A stretch of DNA of 16,071 nucleotides, from NCBI GenBank assembly GCA_030247855.1, contig JAPDRN010000128.1, positions 77,595-93,665 of the forward strand. The letters run 5' to 3'. A program made the translations under genes and the position numbers. Below, one piece after another: positions 6,583 through 13,382 of this stretch. A model generated the notes under the pieces. The model saw only the letters and a program-made list of their open reading frames with translations. It did no database searches and was not told the origin of the DNA. This DNA is from Knufia peltigerae (lineage: Eukaryota > Ascomycota > Eurotiomycetes > Chaetothyriales > Trichomeriaceae). How positions within the stretch are numbered: position 1 is the first letter of the stretch; every line of letters begins with the position of its first letter.

Positions 6583-6591
6583 ATTATACCA
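6583..6591 (-). promoter_or_regulatory. Extended -10 promoter of rpoD
   Basis: On the minus strand the sequence reads TGGTATAAT: a perfect TATAAT with the TG of an extended -10. The predicted start is near 6576, giving a leader of about 37 bases. At 17 bp spacing no -35 consensus is present, which fits extended -10 promoters. Confidence 0.65.
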
Positions 6592-6598
6592 GCCCGGG

Positions 6599-6614
6599 GC
6601 CCGGCCTGCCGGGC
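6599..6614. repeat. GC-rich hairpin between dtd and rpoD
   Basis: GCCCGG (6599-6604) and CCGGGC (6609-6614) form a perfect six-pair stem around CCTG. It lies 16 bases past the dtd stop and directly upstream of the rpoD -10. There is no T run, so termination is doubtful; it may weaken read-through from dtd. Confidence 0.45.
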
Positions 6615-6629
6615 GGTGGTCCCGGTGGC

Positions 6630-7070
6630 CTAGGGCCTGAGGAGGAAGGTCACGGGACCGTCATTGACCAGGCTGACGACCATATGGGCACCAAAGCGGC
6701 CCGTTTCCACCCCCGGCGCGTGATTTTCACGACAAATGTCGACAAATCGATTGAAGCCGCGTTCAGCCTCCTCCGGCGGTGCGGCGCTGGTGAAGCTGGG
6801 CCGCATGCCGGAACGGGTGTCCGCGGCCAGGGTGAACTGGCTGACCAGCAGCAGGCCGCCGCCGGTATCACGCAGCGAGCGGTTCATTTTGCCGGCCTCA
6901 TCTGCAAACACACGGTAGCCGAGCACGCGTTCGGCCATCCGCTGCAGCTGGGCCTCGGTATCGCCCGGCTCCATGCCGACCAGGGCCAGCAGGCCGGGGC
7001 CGATCTGCCCTACCGCCTCACCTTCCACATGCACGGCAGCCTGGCTGACACGTTGAATCAGGACGAGCAT
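6630..7070 (-). CDS. dtd: D-aminoacyl-tRNA deacylase Dtd, 146 aa
   Basis: Dtd hydrolyses D-amino acids wrongly attached to tRNA, and also glycine from tRNA-Ala, and acts in the cytoplasm as a homodimer. The family start MLVLIQRVSQAAV is present. So are the catalytic SQFTL segment (77-81) and the Gly-cisPro motif in VNDGPVTFLL (136-144), which form the chirality-sensing pocket across the dimer. The length, 146 residues, is normal. The ATG at 7070 gives the canonical N-terminus, with GGAAG nine bases upstream. It is divergent from the acyltransferase gene with 63 bp between, and followed by rpoD on the same strand after 90 bp. Confidence 0.97.
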   Translation of the reverse strand: MLVLIQRVSQAAVHVEGEAVGQIGPGLLALVGMEPGDTEAQLQRMAERVLGYRVFADEAGKMNRSLRDTGGGLLLVSQFTLAADTRSGMRPSFTSAAPPEEAERGFNRFVDICRENHAPGVETGRFGAHMVVSLVNDGPVTFLLRP

Positions 7071-7133
7071 CGGGGCAGGCTTCCAGGCAAGGGGCCGGCC
7101 ACGATAGCAGCGCCCTTGGCTAAACTGGGGGAG

Positions 7134-8054
7134 ATGAATCCACACCGCAAAGCCCGGCTGGTCTACCGCGCCACCACCCTGTTCGCCCGCCTGCCCTGGC
7201 CACTGCTGCGCGGGTTCGCGCACGCCCTGGCCTGGACGTGGGTGCGCCTCGATGCCCGCGAAAGCCGCGTCACCCGCCGCAACCTGGAGCTGGCCTATCC
7301 CGAGCTGGACGGCGCGGCACGCGAACGCCTGCAGCGCGACCTGCTGCGCTCCACTGCCCTGCAGGCCATCGAGACCCTGCGCCTGTGGAGCCGGAAGCCC
7401 GAAGACAACCTGCGCCTGCACCTGAAGGAGCGCCACGGCCAGGCGCTGTACGACGCGGCGCTGGCCAGCGGCAAGGGCGTGATCGTGGCGGCCCCGCACT
7501 ACGGCAACTGGGAGCTGCTGAACCAGTGGCTGGCCTCGCGCGGGCAGATCGCCATCGTCTACAAGCCGCCGGAGGACGAGGCCAGCGATGCCTTCCTGCA
7601 GATCGTGCGCGGCGGCCACAACGTGCAGCAGGTGCGCGCCGAGGGCCCGGCCGTGCGCCAGCTGTTCAAGGTGCTCAAGGACGGCGGCGCCACCGGCATC
7701 CTGCCCGACCAGCAGCCCAAGGCCGGCGACGGGGTGTTCGTGCCGTTCTTCGGCGTGCAGGCACTGACCATGACCCTGGTCAACCGGCTGGCCGAGCGCA
7801 CCGGCGCGACGGTGCTGTATGGCTGGTGCGAGCGCATCGGCCCGGACATGGAATTCGCCCTGCACATCGAGCCGACCGACCCGGCCGTGGCCGACCCGGA
7901 CCCAGAGGTCGCCGCCACCGCGCTCAACGCGGGCATCGAACGCATCGCCCGCCGCGACCCGGCGCAGTATCAGTGGACCTACAAGCGCTATACGCTGCGG
8001 CCACCGGGCAGCGGCGAGGAAGACCCGTACGCGACCGACGAGCATCCGCACTGA
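7134..8054 (+). CDS. LpxL/HtrB-family lipid A acyltransferase, 306 aa
   Basis: The protein belongs to the lysophospholipid/lipid A acyltransferase family, which adds a secondary acyl chain to lipid A at the inner membrane. The catalytic HX4E box is in PHYGNWELL (His122, Glu127). Further family marks are GATGILPDQQPKAGDGVFVP (186-204) and the C-terminal QYQWTYKRY (279-287). The N-terminus has a basic start and a hydrophobic part (about 15-37) that would anchor it to the membrane. The length is usual. The ATG at 7134 follows GGGGGAG with no spacer, so the transcript may be leaderless or use an unusual site. Whether it transfers laurate, myristate or another chain cannot be told. It is divergent from dtd. 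Confidence 0.88.
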   Translation: MNPHRKARLVYRATTLFARLPWPLLRGFAHALAWTWVRLDARESRVTRRNLELAYPELDGAARERLQRDLLRSTALQAIETLRLWSRKPEDNLRLHLKERHGQALYDAALASGKGVIVAAPHYGNWELLNQWLASRGQIAIVYKPPEDEASDAFLQIVRGGHNVQQVRAEGPAVRQLFKVLKDGGATGILPDQQPKAGDGVFVPFFGVQALTMTLVNRLAERTGATVLYGWCERIGPDMEFALHIEPTDPAVADPDPEVAATALNAGIERIARRDPAQYQWTYKRYTLRPPGSGEEDPYATDEHPH

Positions 8055-8129
8055 AAGCCGCTCCACCCGGCCTGCGACACACCGCCGCAGCACGTTGAAT
8101 ACGACGCTGGCGCCCCCATAGAGACACCG

Positions 8130-9263
8130 ATGTCCGCCTCCCCCGGTCCTGCCATGTCTGCTTCCTCCCTGTTCGGTGATCCGGCAGCGATCCGCTGCGA
8201 GCGCGCGGTCGCCGAGCTGCGCGCCGGTCGTCCGGTCCTGCTCCACGATGGCCAGGGCCAGCGCTTGGCGGTGATCGCGCTGGACAGCGCCACTGCCAGC
8301 AGCTTTGCCGCCTTCGCCAGCGCCGCGCGCGAGCGCCATTACCTGTATCTGACCGCCACCCGCGCCCGCGTGCTCGGCGTCGAGGCACCCGAGGGCGCGC
8401 GCCTGCCATTGGCCGGCGTCACCTTCGATGCCCTGCCCTCGCTGGGTTACCTGCGCGAGCCCGGACCGATGCCCGCGGCCTGGAGCGCAGGCGATGCGTT
8501 CGATGCCGGCGCGGTGGAACTGGCCCGGCTGGGCCTGCTGCTGCCGGCGATGGTGGCCGTGCGCCTTGAGGCGGCTGACAACACCTTCGATGGCGCCGCC
8601 GACGTCGGCCTGTGCGATCTGGCCGAAGGCGCTGCGCATGCCGCACATGATTACGAACTGGTGGCACGTTCTCCTGTGCCGCTTCGCGATGTCGGCATGA
8701 CCACGTTCGCGGTGTTCCGCGGCGGCGTCGCCCAGCGCGACCAGGTGGCGATCATCGTCGGCGAACCGGACCTTTCCGCCGTGGTGCCGGTGCGCGTGCA
8801 TTCGTCCTGCCTCACCGGCGACCTGTTCGGTTCACTCAAGTGCGACTGCGGCGACCAGCTGCGGCGCGGCCTGCGCAAGTTGAAGGAACTGGGCGGCGGC
8901 GTGCTGCTGTACCTGGACCAGGAAGGCCGCGGTACCGGCATCGCCGCGAAGATGCGCGCCTACGGCTACCAGCATGACGGACTGGATACCATCGATGCCG
9001 ATGCGCAGCTGGGCTTCGGCGCCGACGAGCGTCGCTATGGCAGCGCGGTGGCGATGCTGCGCGGGCTGGGTGTGTCCCGTGTTGCCCTGCTCAGCAACAA
9101 CCCGACCAAGGCACAACGCCTGCGCAATGCAGGCATCGAAGTGCTGGACTGCATTCCGGTCACCGGCGAGATCACCGCCGAGAACGAGCACTACCTGCGC
9201 ACCAAGGCCGACCGCGCTGGCCACCTGCTGGATGTCGACGCGCTGATCCAGGCCGCCCAGTAG
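8130..9263 (+). CDS. GTP cyclohydrolase II-like protein with decayed RibB-like N-terminus, 377 aa
   Basis: The C-terminal half (about 205-370) is GTP cyclohydrolase II, which opens the GTP ring at the first step of riboflavin synthesis. Zinc ligands Cys227, Cys238 and Cys240 are present, as are Tyr278, Asp299 and Arg301, which match Tyr105, Asp126 and Arg128 of E. coli RibA. Changes are YLDQEGRGTG where E. coli has YHRQEGRNIG, and a rebuilt stretch before NEHYL. The N-terminal half follows the outline of RibB (dihydroxybutanone-phosphate synthase), for example YLYLTATRARVLGVEAPEG, but the acidic Asp-Asp-Glu-x-Arg-Glu site reads HDGQGQR. So RibB activity is probably lost. I infer a paralogue of RibBA with a special or regulatory role. 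No rib genes adjoin it. Confidence 0.85.
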   Translation: MSASPGPAMSASSLFGDPAAIRCERAVAELRAGRPVLLHDGQGQRLAVIALDSATASSFAAFASAARERHYLYLTATRARVLGVEAPEGARLPLAGVTFDALPSLGYLREPGPMPAAWSAGDAFDAGAVELARLGLLLPAMVAVRLEAADNTFDGAADVGLCDLAEGAAHAAHDYELVARSPVPLRDVGMTTFAVFRGGVAQRDQVAIIVGEPDLSAVVPVRVHSSCLTGDLFGSLKCDCGDQLRRGLRKLKELGGGVLLYLDQEGRGTGIAAKMRAYGYQHDGLDTIDADAQLGFGADERRYGSAVAMLRGLGVSRVALLSNNPTKAQRLRNAGIEVLDCIPVTGEITAENEHYLRTKADRAGHLLDVDALIQAAQ

Positions 9264-9285
9264 CGCGGGCGACCTGCTAACGTCT

Positions 9286-9308
9286 GCGCGGTGCGGCCAT
9301 CACCGCGC
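9286..9308. repeat. 8-bp perfect hairpin between the RibA-like gene and ydbS
   Basis: GCGCGGTG (9286-9293) pairs with CACCGCGC (9301-9308) across a seven-base loop. It lies 22 bases past the stop of the RibA-like gene. No T run follows, so it is an mRNA-end or attenuating structure at best. Confidence 0.5.
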
Positions 9309-9339
9309 CTGCCCGCCCTGCTGCCCGACGGACGCCTGC

Positions 9340-9852
9340 GTGACCGAACTTCCCTTGCCTGTTGCCGCCACCGAAATGCCCCTCGACCACTGGCAACCCC
9401 TGCCACGGCGCGCTGCCCGGTTGGCGGCGCTGGAGGGCGCCTTCGGCGGACTCTTCATTCCCGGCGCACCGCTGGCGGCCGCCTGGTGGTTCTTCGATCT
9501 TCCCGGTGGACTGTGGGCTGCATCGCTGGGCCTGCTGGTCGGCCTCGCCTTCGGCGGCTGGATCGGCCATCGCCGCCTGACCCGCACCCGCTGGCGGCTG
9601 GATGCACAGGGCCTGGGCCTGCGCCGCGACCTGATGTGGCAGCTGGAGACCCGCATTCCCATTTCGCGCGTGCAGCACCTGGACCTGCGGCGCGGGCCGC
9701 TGGAGCGGCGCGCAGGCCTGGCCACGCTGATCGTGCACACCGCCGGCACCCGACTGAGTGCGGTCACCGTCAACGGCCTGGACGAAGCCGATGCCGAGCG
9801 CCTGCGTGACACCCTGGCCCATCAGCTCGACCAGGACGCCGACGCCCTGTGA
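9340..9852 (+). CDS. YdbS-like membrane protein with one bacterial PH domain, 170 aa
   Basis: Two hydrophobic segments (about 30-51 and 56-76) are followed by one bPH2 (DUF304) domain at about 82-150, with the usual core RIPISRVQHLDLRRGPLERR. The start is a GTG at 9340, which begins MTELPLPV; a GGA lies eight bases before it. The stop overlaps the start of the next gene by four bases (GTGA), so the two are translationally coupled. In Bacillus subtilis the ydbS-ydbT pair contributes to resistance to antimicrobial compounds; in this lineage the role is unknown, and an envelope function is inferred from the membrane segments and neighbours. Confidence 0.85.
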   Translation: MTELPLPVAATEMPLDHWQPLPRRAARLAALEGAFGGLFIPGAPLAAAWWFFDLPGGLWAASLGLLVGLAFGGWIGHRRLTRTRWRLDAQGLGLRRDLMWQLETRIPISRVQHLDLRRGPLERRAGLATLIVHTAGTRLSAVTVNGLDEADAERLRDTLAHQLDQDADAL

Positions 9853-11390
9853 GCCTGCCGCCGCCCCTGCCGCCGTCGCTGCCCAACGGTGGCGAAGAGC
9901 ATCGCCTGCACCCGTGGTCGTGGCTGTTCGTGCTGCTGATGCAGCTGCGCCACTATTTCCTGCCGCTGGTCGCGTTGCTGGTGTTCGGCCAACGCAGCGA
10001 CCGCGACCCGATGTGGGCACAGTTGATCCCGCTGACCGCCATCGCCGCGCTGGTGCTGGTCTCGGTACTGCAGTACCTCAGTTACCGCTATCGCATCGGC
10101 AACGATGCGATCACCGTGCGCAGCGGCCTGCTGGCGCGCAACCGGCGCGAGATTCCCTTCGCCCGCATCCACAACGTGGAAGTGCGGCAGAACCCGTTGC
10201 ATCGGTTGTTCGGGGTTGCCGAGCTGCGCCTGGAATCGGCCGGCGGCGTGCGCCCGGAAGCGGAGATGCGCGTGCTGCGGCTGGACCAGGCGTTGGCCCT
10301 GGAACAACTGGTGCGCCAGCGCGGACAGGCGCCCCAGCCAACGCCGGGCGACGCGGCGGCTGCCAGTGTCCTACCCTCCGACGACGAACAGGTACTGCTG
10401 CGCCTGTCGAGCTGGGATGTGCTGCGCATGGGCCTGCTGTCCAACCGCGGCTGGGCGCTGGCGATCGCCGCCTTCGGTGTTCTGTTCCAGACCGTACCGC
10501 GTCCGGTGATGGACGATGCCATCCAGCGCGGCGGGCGCGAGGCCTTCGGCTACGCCAGCCATCTGCACACCGGGGTAACCGGTGGGCTGGTGCTGCTGGC
10601 TGCGGCATTGCTGCTGGGCTGGCTGCTGCTGCGGGTGTTGTCGGTGGTGCTGACGCTGCTGCGTTACCACGGCTTCACCCTCAGCGAGCGCGATCGGCGC
10701 CTGACCGTCTCCACCGGCCTGCTCAGCCGTACCCGCAGCAGCGTCGCGCGTCGCCGCATCCAGGCCTGGACACTGGGCGAGAGCACCCTGCAGCGCTGGT
10801 TCGGGTTGCGCCAGCTGCGTATCGACAGCGCCGCCGGTGGCCCCTCGCGCGATGACGACCGCGCGCTGCGCGAACTGGCACCGCTGGCTGGCGCCAGCGC
10901 CTGCGACGGGCTGGTGCGCCACCTGCTGCCACAGCTGCAATGGCCGCCGCAGCAATGGCAGCCGATACCGCAACGCGGATGGTGGCGGCTGTCGCTGTCC
11001 ACGTTGCTGGTTGTGCCGTTGTTGACCGCCGCACTGTACTGGCGCTGGGGCCTGCCGGCCCTGGCACTGCTGGCCTGGCTGCCGGTCAGCCTGTTGATCG
11101 CGCACCGGCAGATGGCACGGATGGGCTGGCACTTGGATGGCCAGTTTGTGGCGGTGCGCGGTGGCTGGTGGAAGCGCTGGTGGCGCTGGGCCGAGCTGGA
11201 CAAGGTGCAGGGCCTGCGCCTGCAGCGCTCACCGCTGGACAAGCTGCTGGGTACGGCCAGCCTGCATCTGGACACCGCCGGTGCGCATGGCGATGTGGCG
11301 TTGGCGTTGCGCTACCTGCCGCAGGCGCGTGCACATGCGTTGATGGAAGAACTGGCGACGGCGCTGGCGCGTCGCAAGCTGCGCTGGTAA
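9849..11390 (+). CDS. YdbT-like membrane protein with three bacterial PH domains, 513 aa
   Basis: This is the larger partner of the YdbS-like protein. Paired hydrophobic segments (about 24-46/58-76, 200-214/243-270 and 382-396/400-418) each precede a bPH2 domain (about 80-150, 272-345 and 425-495). Domain cores include REIPFARIHNVEVRQNPLHR, SVARRRIQAWTLGESTLQRW and AELDKVQGLRLQRSPLDKLL. The repeated two-span-plus-PH unit is the family hallmark. The GTG at 9849 overlaps the ydbS stop. The ligand of such domains is not known in bacteria. The gene ends in a convergent gap that holds two repeat elements. Confidence 0.88.
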   Translation: MSLPPPLPPSLPNGGEEHRLHPWSWLFVLLMQLRHYFLPLVALLVFGQRSDRDPMWAQLIPLTAIAALVLVSVLQYLSYRYRIGNDAITVRSGLLARNRREIPFARIHNVEVRQNPLHRLFGVAELRLESAGGVRPEAEMRVLRLDQALALEQLVRQRGQAPQPTPGDAAAASVLPSDDEQVLLRLSSWDVLRMGLLSNRGWALAIAAFGVLFQTVPRPVMDDAIQRGGREAFGYASHLHTGVTGGLVLLAAALLLGWLLLRVLSVVLTLLRYHGFTLSERDRRLTVSTGLLSRTRSSVARRRIQAWTLGESTLQRWFGLRQLRIDSAAGGPSRDDDRALRELAPLAGASACDGLVRHLLPQLQWPPQQWQPIPQRGWWRLSLSTLLVVPLLTAALYWRWGLPALALLAWLPVSLLIAHRQMARMGWHLDGQFVAVRGGWWKRWWRWAELDKVQGLRLQRSPLDKLLGTASLHLDTAGAHGDVALALRYLPQARAHALMEELATALARRKLRW

Positions 11391-11412
11391 GCCGCCGAGC
11401 GTTGAAATGACC

Positions 11413-11435
11413 ATCCACGCATGGCGTGGACCTAC
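11413..11435 (-). repeat. SMAG-type GTAG palindrome
   Basis: Read on the minus strand, a GTAG head is followed by a perfect hairpin with arms CCACGC and GCGTGG around CAT. It shares GTAG and ACGCCATGCG with the element at 2689. This matches the SMAG REP family of Stenotrophomonas maltophilia as I know it. It lies between two convergent genes. Confidence 0.75.
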
Positions 11436-11441
11436 TGCGAA

Positions 11442-11487
11442 GCAGGGGGGCGGATCCCATTCCGCAGGAATGGGCTCTGACCCCTGC
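11442..11487. repeat. Long nested hairpin between convergent genes
   Basis: The outer arms GCAGGGG (11442-11448) and CCCCTGC (11481-11487) enclose a perfect eight-pair stem, CCCATTCC (11456-11463) and GGAATGGG (11467-11474), with a GCA loop. The minus-strand text GGGGTCAGAGCCC resembles a second dispersed repeat common in Stenotrophomonas and Xanthomonas. It could end both convergent transcripts. Confidence 0.6.
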
Positions 11488-11494
11488 GCATCCA

Positions 11495-12550
11495 TCACCG
11501 CTGCGACGGCCCCCAGTAGCCCAGGTCCTTGCGGATCTGCAGGTCGCGCACCCAGCTGCCAAACGGTTTGCGACGCAGCGCGCCCATCTCGCCGGACAGG
11601 AAATCCTCGGTCGCGGCGATCACCCGCTCACTGGACAGGCCATCGCGGTAGGGGTGGATGGCATCGGCGTAGCGCACGATCTCCGCCTGCAACGCCGCAT
11701 CCGGATGCAGCGCGCGCGCCAGCATTGCCGACAGCTGCTGCGGATCGTCGAAATCGATCATGTGCGGCTTCGGCACGCGGTTGCGGAAGGTCACCACCGG
11801 TTTGTGCTGGATGATGAACTCGGAAACGATCGATGAGGTGTCCGATACCAGCACGTCGGCGGCGCGCTGCGCAGCCATCACCTGCTCCGGTTCGATGAAC
11901 CGCGCATTGGCGCCGGCCAGCGCGCGGTAGCGTTCGAACAGTTCTGGCGGGCACTTGGGGTGCAGGGTCAGCAGCCAGTAGTGCTGCCCGGCGGCGATGT
12001 CGGCGGCGATCTGCGCATGCAGGTGCGGGGCCGCACTCAAGCGCTCGGTGAAGGTTGAGCCGAACAGCATCACTGGGCGACCGCCGGCCGCACTGCGCAG
12101 CGCGGCACTGTCGCCGCCATCGTCGCGGAACAGCGGGTCCAGCTTCGGCCAGCCGGTTTCCGCCACGGCGAAATGACCCTGCAGTGCCGCGATCTCGCGG
12201 AACGGCGCGGTAGTGGCAGGGCCCTGCGTGCAGTAAAGGTCGAACATGCCGCGCACCCGGAAGTGGCCACGCGCACTGTCGCGCTTTTCCACGTTGAAGC
12301 CGTGGAACAGCTGCACCTTGGCCCCCGACAGGAAGGTCGGTACCCAGTTGGCCGCGCTGAACACTGCCCGCGGACGCATCGCCAGGGCCTGCTTCAGGCC
12401 GATGTTGGGCACGCCGGGCAGCTGGCTGCCAGCCGCACCATCTTCGAACCAGGCCGCCACTTCCTGGCCGGAAGCGTGCAAGGCCTGCACCAACGGGGCG
12501 AGAATAGGCAGCGCATAGCGCTCCGTCGCAAACAACAGGTACCCGGCCAT
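11495..12550 (-). CDS. CDP-glycerol glycerophosphotransferase-like (TagB/TagF fold) protein, 351 aa
   Basis: The fold resembles the GT-B catalytic domain of TagB/TagF enzymes, which move glycerol- or ribitol-phosphate from CDP-alditols onto surface glycans. Visible marks are the first Rossmann unit (MAGYLLFATERYALPILAPL), the LFHGF loop with His83, TLHPKCPPELFERYR (His197) and the nucleotide-binding VLVSDTSSIVSEF (Ser236-Asp237, Glu244). No membrane segment is seen; such proteins are peripheral on the inner face of the membrane. The ATG at 12550 has GGAGG five bases upstream, which decides it over the adjoining ATG at 12553. Its position with the LPS genes suggests core or O-chain decoration, perhaps with an alditol phosphate. 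The true donor and acceptor are not evident. Confidence 0.8.
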   Translation of the reverse strand: MAGYLLFATERYALPILAPLVQALHASGQEVAAWFEDGAAGSQLPGVPNIGLKQALAMRPRAVFSAANWVPTFLSGAKVQLFHGFNVEKRDSARGHFRVRGMFDLYCTQGPATTAPFREIAALQGHFAVAETGWPKLDPLFRDDGGDSAALRSAAGGRPVMLFGSTFTERLSAAPHLHAQIAADIAAGQHYWLLTLHPKCPPELFERYRALAGANARFIEPEQVMAAQRAADVLVSDTSSIVSEFIIQHKPVVTFRNRVPKPHMIDFDDPQQLSAMLARALHPDAALQAEIVRYADAIHPYRDGLSSERVIAATEDFLSGEMGALRRKPFGSWVRDLQIRKDLGYWGPSQR

Positions 12551-12551
12551 C

Positions 12552-13358
12552 ATGTCCTCCACGACCGCTCCCATCGAACGGCCTCGCATCTCGGCCTGCA
12601 TTATCGCGTTCAACGAGGCCGGGCGCATCGGCGACTGCCTGGCCTCGCTGGCCTTCTGTGATGAGATCGTGGTGGTGGACTCCCTGTCCACCGATGCCAC
12701 GGCAGCCATCGCCGAGGCTGCCGGCGCCCGCGTGCTGCAGCGCCCGTTCGATGGTTTCCGCAGCCAGAAAGCGTTCTGCGTCGAGCAGGCCCGCCACGAA
12801 TGGGTACTGTGCCTGGACGCCGACGAGCGCATCAGCCCAGAACTGCGCACGGCCATCGAACAGGCCCGCGACGGCGGTTTTACAGGTCATGCGGGCTACC
12901 GCTTCGCGCGCCTGTCGGAGTATTTCGGCAGATTCCTGCGCCACGGCAATGCCTATCCGGACCGGGTGCTGCGCCTGTTCGACCGCCGCCAAGGCGGCTG
13001 GCGCGGCAAACGCGAGATCCATGAGGCGGCCAGCGTCGATGGCACCGTCGGCACCCTGCGCGGGGACCTCATCCACTTCCCCTACCGCTCGCTGCAGCAG
13101 CAGCTGGCCAAGACCGAGAAATACGCGCGGATGATGGCCGAGCACGAGTTCGCGCGCGGCAAGCGGGCCACCCTCGGCAAGCTGGTGCTGGCCCCGGCCT
13201 GGCGGTTCTGGCGCGGCTTCCTGTTCCGGGGCGGCTTCCGCGACGGCTGGCACGGCCTGGTGTATGCCTATGTGCGCGCCAACTACGTGCGGCAGAAGAC
13301 CATCATGCTGTGGATGCTGGGCAACGGCCAGGCCGTGTCCGATCCGCCCAACCCCTGA
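12552..13358 (+). CDS. Family 2 glycosyltransferase, WaaE-like, 268 aa
   Basis: This is a GT-A glycosyltransferase of the WaaE/KdtX type, which in enterobacteria adds a beta-1,4-glucose to heptose I of the LPS inner core. It begins with the nucleotide-sugar fold RISACIIAFNEAGRIGDCLA (12-31), then EIVVVDSLSTDAT (38-50), the metal-binding DADE (89-92), and a typical acceptor-side region with GKREIHEAA (152-160). The Arg/aromatic C-terminus (LAPAWRFWRGFLFRGGFRDG) could sit on the membrane surface. The length, 268, is normal. The ATG overlaps the start of the divergent gene and has only a weak ribosome-binding site. The sugar and acceptor are inferred from the family. It converges on the O-antigen ligase gene with 24 bp between. 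Confidence 0.88.
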   Translation: MSSTTAPIERPRISACIIAFNEAGRIGDCLASLAFCDEIVVVDSLSTDATAAIAEAAGARVLQRPFDGFRSQKAFCVEQARHEWVLCLDADERISPELRTAIEQARDGGFTGHAGYRFARLSEYFGRFLRHGNAYPDRVLRLFDRRQGGWRGKREIHEAASVDGTVGTLRGDLIHFPYRSLQQQLAKTEKYARMMAEHEFARGKRATLGKLVLAPAWRFWRGFLFRGGFRDGWHGLVYAYVRANYVRQKTIMLWMLGNGQAVSDPPNP

Positions 13359-13382
13359 GTGTGGAGCCGAGCGTGGCCGACG

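Noticed and set aside
6630..8801. 723-codon minus-strand frame covering dtd and the opposite strand of two plus-strand genes
   Set aside because: Only the last 146 codons (dtd) look like a known protein; the remainder is a shadow of the acyltransferase and RibA-like genes.
11628..13253. 541-codon minus-strand frame
   Set aside because: It lies out of frame over the TagB-like gene and antisense to the glycosyltransferase. The product is low-complexity Arg/Ala/Gly-rich with no family marks.
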